Source of the DNA: Ignavibacteriales bacterium
Lineage (GTDB): Bacteria; Bacteroidota; Ignavibacteria; Ignavibacteriales; Ignavibacteriaceae
Assembly: GCA_016709765.1 (NCBI GenBank)
Contig: JADJMD010000016.1
Coordinates: 62,001 to 126,000, forward strand
DNA: 64,000 bases
Reading direction: 5' to 3'
Positions 47,452 through 55,841 of this stretch are shown piece after piece. Under the pieces are notes generated by a model. The model had not been told where the DNA came from and searched no databases. It worked only from the letters and a program-made list of their open reading frames with translations. Position 1 is the first letter of the stretch; every line of letters starts with the position of its first letter. A program made the translations under genes and the position numbers.

Positions 47452-48081
47452 GTGAACCCAAATACAGGAACGAATTTACTTGGTGGCGCATTAGCTCAAA
47501 AAGATATATCGAAAATAATAATCGATGCTAAGCAACTCCTGTCAGAATTTTCGAAAAAATTTCTTCCTCATATCGAAGATGCTGCAAAAAACTTTTCTCA
47601 ATTCGAAAGGAATTTTGAATACACCTATGGTCGTGCCAATATAAAATTAACTTTTTTCATTGCTTTAATAATAACCATCTTTTTTAATCTGGGCATTGAT
47701 GTTTTGTATAAGAATGCTCTTGAAACTAATCCAGAAGAGGCAATTAAATTTGCTGAGACAACAATGGAATATTATGAGCAACATAAAGCATCTCAAGATT
47801 CATTGATTCAAAATAAACTTGAGTTAGCAAATCAAATTATGACAGAAACATTAAGTAGAGAATCATCTGATCAAAGCATTGCTGAGTTGATAGACTTTTC
47901 AGCTATACCGAATATGTTGACTTGGGATTTTTTACTGTATTTACTCAACTGCATCATTACTTCAATATTTATAACATTCGGCGCGCCATTTTGGAATGAT
48001 ATTGCATCTGCTTTATTAAAGATACAAAAGGGGAAATCCAATTCCGGCAGCGATTCTTCACCGGAGGAAAGTAATGGCTAA
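47452..48081 (+). CDS. Membrane protein, second gene of the hydrolase cluster
   Basis: The 209-aa protein starts at GTG 47452 after a weak GGAAG. A soluble N-terminal helix pair is followed by a membrane helix (LTFFIALIITIFFNLGIDVLY), a charged periplasmic or cytoplasmic helical stretch, and a second helix ending FGAPFWNDIASALLKIQKG. That ending is common in bacterial channel-like or scaffold membrane proteins of unknown role. It overlaps the metallophosphoesterase gene by 8 bp. It is in frame with the preceding gene. Confidence 0.6.
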   Translation: MNPNTGTNLLGGALAQKDISKIIIDAKQLLSEFSKKFLPHIEDAAKNFSQFERNFEYTYGRANIKLTFFIALIITIFFNLGIDVLYKNALETNPEEAIKFAETTMEYYEQHKASQDSLIQNKLELANQIMTETLSRESSDQSIAELIDFSAIPNMLTWDFLLYLLNCIITSIFITFGAPFWNDIASALLKIQKGKSNSGSDSSPEESNG

Positions 48082-49471
48082 AATAATTTATCCTGATTTT
48101 ACAGGAGCACGTGGCTTTGCTTATTGGTTGCGTCCAAAAAACCTTTGGGCCTCGCGACAGGCATTTATGCGAGTGGACTATTCTAATGAGTGGAGATATG
48201 AATTTGGAAAACCAGATCCGCCGGACAGATCTATTCAACTATCCCAAATAATAAATATCAACAAAAGTTCAAAAGATGGGTTTAAAATAATAATACTTGG
48301 TGATACTGGTGAAGGTGATAAGTCTCAGTATGGTTTACTTCCATTGATCCGGGAATTTGATCCTGATTTATTAATCATTAATGGTGATGTTGCCTACCCC
48401 GCTGGAAGAATGAGTTCTGGTCAAGATGAAGATGATTTTGTTGCTGGTTTTTTTAGACCTTATACTAATTTAAATTTACCAATTTGGGCAACACCAGGGA
48501 ATCACGAATATTACTCTCCAAATAATGGGAGAGATTTTTACGATATATTCTGTACAAGAAAATATGATAATTACTGGTCCCAATCAGGGCTCAATCATAG
48601 TACAATTCAGCCAGGAATGTACTGGGAATTGAACGACTCAGACGGGGATTCGAAATTGGTAATAATTGGAATTGATTCTGGAAAATCAGCTAACCTTGAT
48701 GGTTATGATTATTGGTGGCAATTTTGGAAGAGAAAAATATATCCTGACCATTCACAGCATAAATGGCTTGATGAAAGATTACGTAAAGCTCAGGAAAAAA
48801 AATCCAAAGTAATTATACTATTCCATATTCCGGCACTTGCAAAAGAAAAGCAAGTAGAGGAACATCTATCAACTCTTCATCAGATTATTGCTGATTATAG
48901 GTGTGTTGAGTTAGTGCTTTGTGGGCACGACCATAATCATCAGCAATATTCAGCTGATATTTTCCGCGAATATATAACAAATGAAGAAGCACACCGTGAA
49001 ATAAATAATTCTCAGCCAACCTATATGGTTAATGGTGGTGGTGGTGCCTATTTACAAAGTACAGATTATTCAGATGGACCTTATCACAGTATTCGATATC
49101 CTAATCAAGAAGAGTGGATAAAATATGCAACCTGGGCAAGACGGGTAGTTAGCGATTGGGGAAAAAATAAATCCTGGATTAGTTCTACTATAGGAAAGAT
49201 TGCTCAGAAGTTACAAATAGAGGGATCTGAAGATTGTGATGCCCCAAAATATCTGAGTTTTATTCTTTTAGAATTTAAAAAGCAATGGCCGCATTCTAAT
49301 AATAGCGAAATACGGGTTACCCCGGTTTTTCTTGACGATCTTAATTTACTTTATGAAGACACCGAAACCGTCAATGTTATGGATAAAAATTGTCGTATTC
49401 ATCAGAATAGGGTTAGTGCTTGTAAACAAGATGCAACTTCTGCAAGAGAAAATCTCGAAGTTAGATTATAG
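48074..49471 (+). CDS. Calcineurin-like metallophosphoesterase
   Basis: The 465-aa cytoplasmic protein has the five metal-binding motifs in order: ILGDTGEGD (about 75), INGDVAYPAG (about 103), ATPGNHEYY (about 141), ILFHIPA, and CGHDHNHQQ (about 282). The first 70 residues and last 130 are not family-typical. Members hydrolyse phosphomonoesters or diesters, including cyclic nucleotides or nucleic-acid ends. Substrate unknown. It overlaps the membrane protein gene by 8 bp and precedes an amidohydrolase by 23 bp. Confidence 0.88.
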   Translation: MAKIIYPDFTGARGFAYWLRPKNLWASRQAFMRVDYSNEWRYEFGKPDPPDRSIQLSQIININKSSKDGFKIIILGDTGEGDKSQYGLLPLIREFDPDLLIINGDVAYPAGRMSSGQDEDDFVAGFFRPYTNLNLPIWATPGNHEYYSPNNGRDFYDIFCTRKYDNYWSQSGLNHSTIQPGMYWELNDSDGDSKLVIIGIDSGKSANLDGYDYWWQFWKRKIYPDHSQHKWLDERLRKAQEKKSKVIILFHIPALAKEKQVEEHLSTLHQIIADYRCVELVLCGHDHNHQQYSADIFREYITNEEAHREINNSQPTYMVNGGGGAYLQSTDYSDGPYHSIRYPNQEEWIKYATWARRVVSDWGKNKSWISSTIGKIAQKLQIEGSEDCDAPKYLSFILLEFKKQWPHSNNSEIRVTPVFLDDLNLLYEDTETVNVMDKNCRIHQNRVSACKQDATSARENLEVRL

Positions 49472-49494
49472 AATATTTAGGAGGCAAAATTAAA

Positions 49495-50606
49495 ATGAGC
49501 AATCCAGAACTTAAATTGATTGATATCCACGTTCACGTTGGATTAATAGGAAATAAATGGCCTGATATGGGGTACATGTCAGCATGGTATCGGCAGCAAC
49601 TTACATTTAAAATCTTTCTTTTGTTTGCCGGGATAAAAGCCGAAAATGTATCTGATACAATATTGCATGACGTAATAGTCAGAACCATTGAAACCAGTAT
49701 GATGGATAAAGTAGTCTGTTTAGCGATGGATCCTGTTTATGATAATAATGGAAACAAATGTGAAGGTGCTTCACATTTTTGGGTCAAAATGAATACATCG
49801 TAGAGAAGTTGAAGCCTGAATCTGAAAAGATACTTCTAGGTGCTTCAGTACATCCTTATGCTCAGAATTTTGAAGCCAGAGTAAAATATTGTTTAGATAA
49901 TAGAGCAGTATTATTAAAATGGGTTCCTTCTACACAGCAGATAAATTTGGCAGATAAAAAAGTTGGCGTAGCGCTAGAACATTTAGCGGAAGTAAAATTG
50001 CCTCTACTACTTCATGTTGGACCTGAATATGCAATCCCTACAACTGATAAGCGAACTCAATCGTACGATTTTTTAAGCTGGTCCTGGCTTGAGAAAACTA
50101 GAAACTGGTTTCGATTTAAAAACAGATGGTATACTCCTGATATAGAAGGAATTAAAAAAAATCTTGAACGTGGGTTGAACGCAGGTGGAAAAATTATTTT
50201 TGCACATTGCGGGTTGCCTTACTTTGCAAACAGACTGCTGTCATTCTTAGAGCATTCAGATTTTCCTGAAGTGCAACGATATTTAAAACAAAATAAGGAT
50301 GATGAAGATTCTGGAAAATGTTATGCGGACGTGTCAGCTTTAAGCACACCTTTTCGATTAGATTATTTTGATAAGATCGCGGATCTTCCTCCTAAATATT
50401 TGTTATTTGGAAGTGATTATCCGACCCCCGTCTTTGAAATATTTGCGAATACTGAAGAAAAGAAGAAAGATTTAAAAGCTATGCTTGAAGGTCATCTTGA
50501 AAGAGCAATCGTTCCTCAAGATAATCTACTCGATGTAAATTATCATCAGCTTCGTCAAGCGTTTCCAGGGCATCCTCTATTTACAAATTTTTCAAAATTA
50601 ATATAG
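49495..50606 (+). CDS. Amidohydrolase-superfamily protein (one frameshift)
   Basis: Two frames (49495-49803 and 49779-50606) join if the T5 run at 49776-49780 had six Ts, giving SHFLGQNEYIVEKL and about 370 aa. Metal-binding marks of a TIM-barrel amidohydrolase are IDIHVHVGL near the N-terminus, LLLHVGPEYA, IFAHCGLPYF and LLFGSDYPTP (final Asp). It resembles amidohydrolase-2 or TatD-like enzymes. Substrate unknown. Strong AGGAGG-like Shine-Dalgarno (AGGAGGC). Confidence 0.8.
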
Positions 50607-50787
50607 AAGAAGGCAAAATCAGTATGTCTTTGGCTGTTTATTATTCATTCATTTTATAATAAATATTGGAGATCATTTCTAGTCAATAATTTATTCGATG
50701 CACCTAAAATATTTTAGTTATGAAAGTTTTGTTTCACAAACAGTTTTGGGGTTATGAGAATTTATAATCAAAAAATTAGAGGGAAAA

Positions 50788-52140
50788 ATGTTTTCTAAAA
50801 AGGCACAACCATATTACTCCAGGCCCAAGGCCTGGGAAAAAGTATATAAATGGCACCTTGGTCAAGTATCGGATAGTGATCCATCAAAAAAAAGTGCCAT
50901 ATTTGTTGTACACGGAATGGGATTACAGGCCTGGTCAGAAACGGCAGCGTCCATAAGAATTGGAATTGAAGACTCCCTTGAATCATTTGGGCCAAAAGAA
51001 CTAGCTAGCACGGAATTACCAGCCCCTTTTGTACAAGAAGGCTTTTGGGCAGATTATAGTAATCTAAAAACAAGTTTTAAAGATGAATGGAAAAGGTTTG
51101 AAAAATCGAAGTATAGTTTTTTCTCCTTATTGTGGAAGGCCCGCAGTACTTCATCAATAAAAACTTTAAAGTGGTTTCTATGGCAGCTTGTCAGGCTAGT
51201 CTTTGACCCAAAAGTATTTAGTAGGGCAACAACCTTAGCCAATATCATTTATTTTGTCTTGTTGATATTAGCTCCACCAATCTTTTTTCTAATATTTATT
51301 TTTTCCCCGTCAATTATGTCTGATGTATTAAATGATGTAAGAATGTATTGTTCACCCAAAGGTATGGTTGAAAGAGCAATAGTCCAGAGAATTGATTACA
51401 GAGTTGGAAAAAGTTTCCTTAGACTAATTGGTCTAGATTGGAACTTTAGAGAATTAAATAATATAATGGGGAGATATAAAGTCGATCACAATTTTATAGA
51501 GTTTGATAAAGTCTATTGGGTTGCTCATAGTTTAGGATCCGTAATAAGTTACAACGTCCTTTCAGATATTTTGAATAGAGCTGATGAATTATCCAAAACT
51601 GGAGATGAAAATCAGAGACGAGGAGTTGAAAAGTTTTGGAGTTCTTTGCAGAATTTTATTACTATCGGAAGCCCTTTGGATAAAATTGCAGTTCTATTTG
51701 AAAATGAAGTGTTACGCAGCTGGCCAGAGAGAATTCTTGAATCTGAACCTACAGAAGATATTAAAAAAAATAATTCAGTCGGTCACTTTCTGCCTTCCTG
51801 GTGGATTAATTTCTGGCATTGGGCGGATCCTGTATCTGGTGCACTTTCAAATTCCATTATCTGTCCGGAAAATAATCTTCTTAGAAATATTCATCTTGAT
51901 CGATTCTTTTATTTACCCGGTTTAGCTCACATAAAATACTGGAGTGATTCAACAGTATTAAAATATTTACTCTCAAAATTTTATGGACTTGAGAGATTAA
52001 ACAAATTAAAACAGCCCGAAGAGAAATCATCAAGTTGGTTTTCCAATACAATTCAAATTAGTAAAATAATTGTCCACTTGACTTTGATAATTGGATTTTA
52101 TCTGTTGATTGCTTACGGAGTTTATAAATTATTTTTTTAA
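50788..52140 (+). CDS. Membrane-bound alpha/beta hydrolase, lipase-like
   Basis: The 450-aa protein has IFVVHGMGLQ (oxyanion strand, about 40) and VAHSLGSVISY with the nucleophile Ser (about 247); a His in PGLAHIKYW (about 377) could complete the triad. Two hydrophobic regions, at about 155-180 inside the hydrolase insertion and at the C-terminus (IVHLTLIIGFYLLIAYGVYKLFF in key residues), tether it to the membrane. It may act on lipids or on cell-envelope esters. It closes the five-gene cluster, 181 bp after the amidohydrolase; that gap shows no other feature. Confidence 0.8.
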   Translation: MFSKKAQPYYSRPKAWEKVYKWHLGQVSDSDPSKKSAIFVVHGMGLQAWSETAASIRIGIEDSLESFGPKELASTELPAPFVQEGFWADYSNLKTSFKDEWKRFEKSKYSFFSLLWKARSTSSIKTLKWFLWQLVRLVFDPKVFSRATTLANIIYFVLLILAPPIFFLIFIFSPSIMSDVLNDVRMYCSPKGMVERAIVQRIDYRVGKSFLRLIGLDWNFRELNNIMGRYKVDHNFIEFDKVYWVAHSLGSVISYNVLSDILNRADELSKTGDENQRRGVEKFWSSLQNFITIGSPLDKIAVLFENEVLRSWPERILESEPTEDIKKNNSVGHFLPSWWINFWHWADPVSGALSNSIICPENNLLRNIHLDRFFYLPGLAHIKYWSDSTVLKYLLSKFYGLERLNKLKQPEEKSSSWFSNTIQISKIIVHLTLIIGFYLLIAYGVYKLFF

Positions 52141-52168
52141 TCCAAATTTGATAACATAAGAAGGTATT

Positions 52169-52339
52169 ATGAAACTGTATTTTATTTCTTTGTTCATTCT
52201 TATTCACATTTGCGTATTCGATATTTATGCTCAATTTGACTATCTACCTGCTCCTGTGGGATCAAATCAGATTATAGCATATACTCAATTCACTCTTTCT
52301 TATAATGAGCAACACGAACAAGCAGTTGGGGGTGGATAA
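52169..52339 (+). pseudogene. 5' fragment of a secreted DNA/RNA endonuclease-like gene
   Basis: The 56-aa frame has a signal peptide (FISLFILIHICVFDIYAQ) and then LPAPVGSNQIIAYTQFTLSYNEQHEQA, whose key pattern (P-G-I..YT.FTLSYNEQHEQAEW) opens NUC1-type DNA/RNA non-specific endonucleases. Right after EQHEQA the sequence turns to VGGG and a stop. The catalytic DRGH part is absent. The break lies about 100 bp before the right att copy, suggesting deletion at the island edge. Confidence 0.6.
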
Positions 52340-52438
52340 GAGGTGAAAGGGAGAAAGAAACTGATCTTTGTAAAATTTGATTGTTGAAAAACAAAAACAA
52401 GAAGGTGGTCTCACTGCGCGACACCGGATGATTATACA

Positions 52439-52474
52439 CAGCAGGTTGCGGGTTCGAGTCCCATTGCCAGCTCA
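52439..52474 (+). repeat. Central att: second exact copy of the tRNA-Thr 3' end
   Basis: This 36-bp sequence is identical to 30261-30296. It has only the 3' half of a tRNA (T arm and acceptor strand) and no matching 5' half upstream, so it is a displaced attachment site and not a gene. A terminator (52478-52506) follows, as after the intact tRNA. Confidence 0.92.
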
Positions 52475-52477
52475 CTG

Positions 52478-52509
52478 AAACCCCTAAAACAATTTTTTAG
52501 GGGTTTTTT
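52478..52509. terminator. Terminator beside the central att
   Basis: AAACCCCTAAAA (52478-52489) pairs with TTTTAGGGGTTT (52495-52506), followed by Ts. On the other strand it ends the rtcR transcript. Confidence 0.88.
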
Positions 52510-52535
52510 AATTGACAATTTACAGTAAAACTAAT

Positions 52536-54126
52536 TTAGGTAAATTTATTTTGTATCATCTCCCAAGTTAAGCCATATTTCCAAAGAAATTTTTTTAGTC
52601 TGTCGCTATCATTCGAAGATGATTTTGAAAGTCTTGAAATGGCAAAAAAGTTTTCTGCCTGCATCAGATAGACTTCTGCATTCACTGCAGACTCTCAACA
52701 CGCCTTCAATCTGAATTTGTTCGAATAAGTCAACTTTGTCATTGTCAATAATTTGTTTGAAATTATCAATGAAGCGATTTTCATATCCAAAATTTTCAGT
52801 TTCCCATAATGATTTTAGTCTTTTGATTTCCTCTTCAAGAATATCAAGCGTAATTCGCCCACCAAGCGCAAGAGTGCACAATCTTACTACAGCACCATTT
52901 AAATCTCGGAAGTTAGCTAACCATTTTGCATCATTTGAAATAGCAAATTTTAGGAATGCATCGCGCGCTTCTCTATTGAATCGGACATAATCACCGGTTC
53001 GCTCTGCGTATCGGTTTAGTTCGTAATCTAGATTTGGTTCAATATCTTCCGGGCGGTCTTTTAAACCGGGCAAATTAAAAGTCCAAAGATTAATTCTTGC
53101 AAGCAAATCTTCTCTGAATAATCCTTCTTTTACTCTCTGCTGAAGATTTCTATTCGTTCCACAGATTAATTGAAAATCACTGCCCGATTCTCTATCTGCT
53201 CCGACACTAAAAAATTTTTTATCTTCTATCGCTCTTAATAACATTACTTGTTCATCAAGCCCAAGTTCTCCGATCTCATCAAGAAAAACAATTCCTTTAT
53301 CCGCAGTTTTAAGTAAACCAGGCCTGTCATTGATTGCACCTGTAAAAGCACCTTTTTTATGTCCAAATAAAGCGGACATAGCTGCATCTCCCCGAATCGT
53401 TCCACAATCTATCTCAACAAATTGGCCTCTAACCGAAGCTTTCAACTTTTTAAGCTCATATATTCTTCTGGCTAGAAATGATTTTCCGGCTCCTGTAGGT
53501 CCAGTTAAAAGAATTGGATCCTTTGTCCTTAATGCAACAAGTTCTATCCTATCAATAAGTTCATTGAACTTATTATTCCTTGTTTCAATCCCTGATTTTA
53601 AAAAAGTAATATCATCTTTCATTTCTTTAGCAAAGCGCGCTGCTATTTTATCATACTTGGATAAGTCGAGATCAATAATGGAATGGGTTCCAGCAACATT
53701 CCCGTGTGCCGGAGAAGTTTGAATTATATTACCCGGAAATCTTCGTGACTCAGTGAGCAGATAAATGCAAATCTGAGCAACGTGGGTTCCGGTAGTTATG
53801 TTGAAAAGATACCGATCCTCTTCTTTATGAAAGTCAAAATGTTCGAGGAAATCAAGAAGACCTGTATATACTTCCTCAAAATCCCAGGGATCTTTAAAAT
53901 CAATTTGATGAGGAATCACCTCTGTTTCTGGAGATATGATTTTAATATCTTCAATAATTCGCTCAGCGAGACGAAGATGATTAGAAGGATAGATTAAATG
54001 GTATTTATTGATGAGAAGATCCTCATGTTGACAGATTGCCACGGATGGTCGCCATTTTTCCCAGCGATCTTTTTTAAAACTTTTATCTAAAGTGGTTCCT
54101 AAAAGACTAAATAATATGTTTTTCAT
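52536..54126 (-). CDS. rtcR: RtcR, sigma54-dependent activator of RNA repair (frameshift near the C-terminus)
   Basis: The protein is about 530 aa when corrected; the uncorrected frame stops at 52609. The N-terminal CARF-like domain (about 1-180) has LFNITTGTHVAQICIYLLTE. The AAA+ domain has Walker A GPTGAGKS, the sigma54-contacting GAFTGA loop (HKKGAFTGAINDRPG), FLDEIGELGLDEQ and RINLWTFNLPGLKDRPEDIE. In RtcR the CARF domain is known to sense RNA-damage products and relieve inhibition. After SLSDAGRKLF the frame is wrong. Removing one base from the run 52644-52649 gives AISRLSKSSSND and ends WKYGLTWEMIQNKFT at 52536, a proper helix-turn-helix tail. It faces its target promoter. Confidence 0.92.
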
Positions 54127-54254
54127 ATAACTATAGCTTTAATTATAAAATTTTATAATTAATTATAATATTAATTTCTATAGTCATCAAGCAACCAGTT
54201 CGAAAATTTCCATAAGTCTATAAAAATTAAGTAATTAAGTGTTCTGATAGACTT

Positions 54255-54271
54255 TTGGCACATTCATTGGA
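54255..54271 (+). promoter_or_regulatory. Sigma54-type promoter of the RNA-repair operon
   Basis: TTGGCACATTCATTGGA matches the -24/-12 consensus TGGCAC-N5-TTGC(A/T), with GG at 54257-54258 and GG in place of GC exactly 12 bp later (54269-54270). It lies 128 bp upstream of divergent rtcR and points to the operon. The expected start of transcription is about 54282. Confidence 0.75.
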
Positions 54272-54281
54272 TAATACATAA

Positions 54282-54382
54282 TGCAGAGCTGATATTTGAC
54301 CGGACGGCATTATTTGGTTTGAGTAATCAATAATCACTTAGTGTTCCGGTTCCCGGGTTCTAAGGAGAATATTGAATCTGCA
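54282..54382 (+). ncRNA. Structured RNA at the 5' end of the rtc transcript
   Basis: TGCAGA (54282-54287) pairs with TCTGCA (54377-54382) and closes a 101-nt unit. Inside, ACCGGA/TCCGGT (54299-54304 with 54345-54350) and ATTATT/AATAAT (54309-54314 with 54329-54334) form a second stem-loop. The outer helix begins at the predicted sigma54 start, as if the 5' end were protected. It could be a Y-RNA-like molecule, but no Ro60 gene is in the window. Confidence 0.6.
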
Positions 54383-54455
54383 CAATGATAGCTCAGATGG
54401 TTAGAGCAATAGACTAAAGATCTATGTGTCGCGGGTTCGATTCCCGCTCAAACAC
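54382..54455 (+). ncRNA. tRNA-like element with broken acceptor stem
   Basis: The D arm (GCTC/GAGC), anticodon stem ATAGA/TCTAT with 7-nt loop CTAAAGA, and T arm GCGGG TTCGATT CCCGC are intact. The acceptor strands ACAATGA and TCAAACA pair at only the three inner positions. The loop would give anticodon AAA, which normal bacteria do not use. It cannot be a working tRNA as written. Confidence 0.75.
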
Positions 54456-54719
54456 CCTGTCAAGGTGTACCGTTCATTGGCTTTTTGAGGAAGGATGATT
54501 TATTCAGCAGCAAGCAGAAATTATTTGGGAGGTATAATTCTGTTTGCAGCATTATAATTCTGCTATGCAGCGTGCGGATACCGCTCTTTAAAAGTTGTGT
54601 TGATGAATTTGAGTTTGCAGATTCGATACAACTTTGAATTGCTTAAGTGACGCTCCGCAGATGAAATGCGCTAAGTTACTTGTCTTTCTTCAACTAGCCT
54701 ATTAAATAACTGATTAACA
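54456..54719 (+). ncRNA. Hairpin-rich leader before the slipin gene
   Basis: No gene fits here. Stems include CAGAAATTAT/ATAATTCTG (about 54516-54542), GCGG/CCGC (54574-54584), AAAGTTGTGT/ATACAACTTT (54591-54600 with 54626-54635), and AAGTGAC/GTTACTT (54645-54651 with 54675-54681), the last enclosing CGCA/TGCG. Several independent stems in 260 nt suggest a folded, processed RNA. Confidence 0.5.
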
Positions 54720-54735
54720 AAAAAGGAGATAAACC

Positions 54736-55839
54736 ATGTTTGGTAAAAAAAGAATCCTTGCACACGAAAGAGGACTGTACTTTGTTGATGAACAATTTGT
54801 TGAGATACTTAAAGAAGGTTCATATTGGTTTACAAATCTTTTTAAGAATGAAGCGCTTGATATTGTTTCTGTTAAAGAGGCGTGGCTTGTCCATAAGGAA
54901 CTCGAATCAATTATCAAGTCTGGTAAAATAAATAAAGATGAACTTGAAGTAATCGATATAAAAGATAATCAACGTGCAGTTGTATGGATTGACGGAAGAT
55001 TTGACAGAATTCTTTACACTGGTATTTATGCTCTTTGGAAAGTTGGTCGTGAAGTTTTAGTAGAAGTGATCGATGTTAAAAGCCCACAATTTGTCCATGA
55101 AAAACTGGATATAATTCTGGATGCAGGTGCATCGAAAGCTGCACTAAATGAATTCATTGTAGAAGACAACCATATAGGATTGTATTTCGAAAATGGAAAC
55201 TTCATGGGAAATCTAAAACCTGGCAGATATGCATTCTGGATAGGTATTTCCAAAGTAAAACTTTATCAGGTAGATCTGAGAGTAAAGTCGAGCGATATTT
55301 CCGGACAAGAAATTATGACTGCAGATAAAGTTTCTTTAAGATTGAATACCCTTGTCAACTACAGAATTGTAGATGCATACAAATCTGTTTCGATGGTTGA
55401 AGATTCGACTCAGGCACTCTACAGAGAAGCACAGCTTGTTCTTAGAGAAGTAATTGGAACAAGAGAACTTGAAGCTATTCTGGCTGAAAAGGATTCTGTT
55501 GCGAAAGAGCTTGAGGAAAGACTAGCGGTAAGAATGACTAAGTACGGTATCGAGGTTCTAAGTCATGGAATCAGGGATATAATTCTTCCTGGTGATATGA
55601 AAGAGATCCTGAACAAAGTTATCCTTGCTAAAAAAGAAGCAGAGGCAAATCTCATCTCCAGAAGAGAGGAGACTGCCGCAATGAGAAACCAGGCAAATAC
55701 TGCTAAAATGCTCGAGAGCAATCCTGTTCTTATGAAGCTCAAAGAGCTTGAAGTTCTTGAAAAAATTGCTTCAAAAACTGATCTGAAAATTATGCTTGGT
55801 GAAAAAGGGTTAACTGATAAAATTGTTAACTTACTTTAA
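54736..55839 (+). CDS. Slipin-like SPFH/band-7 protein of the RNA-repair operon
   Basis: The 367-aa protein has AHERGLYFVDEQFVEILKEGSYW and a later repeat-like VEDNHIGLYFENGNFMGNLKPGRYAFW, then an SPFH core (VDLRVKSSDISGQEIMTADKVSLRLNTLVNYRI in key residues) and a helical C-terminus with KKEAEANLISRREETAAMRNQANTAKMLE. Unlike ordinary slipins it has no N-terminal membrane helix. Slipin-like genes are known companions of Rtc genes in some bacteria; their job is not settled. Shine-Dalgarno AAGGAGA. RtcA follows after 2 bp. Confidence 0.88.
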   Translation: MFGKKRILAHERGLYFVDEQFVEILKEGSYWFTNLFKNEALDIVSVKEAWLVHKELESIIKSGKINKDELEVIDIKDNQRAVVWIDGRFDRILYTGIYALWKVGREVLVEVIDVKSPQFVHEKLDIILDAGASKAALNEFIVEDNHIGLYFENGNFMGNLKPGRYAFWIGISKVKLYQVDLRVKSSDISGQEIMTADKVSLRLNTLVNYRIVDAYKSVSMVEDSTQALYREAQLVLREVIGTRELEAILAEKDSVAKELEERLAVRMTKYGIEVLSHGIRDIILPGDMKEILNKVILAKKEAEANLISRREETAAMRNQANTAKMLESNPVLMKLKELEVLEKIASKTDLKIMLGEKGLTDKIVNLL

Positions 55840-55841
55840 GT

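Noticed and set aside
52290..52475. 61-aa minus-strand frame starting MSWQWDSNPQP
   Set aside because: Produced by antisense reading of the tRNA-Thr 3' end (central att), a common false protein.
53330..53722. 130-aa plus-strand frame inside rtcR
   Set aside because: Antisense shadow of the AAA+ domain, no signal of its own.
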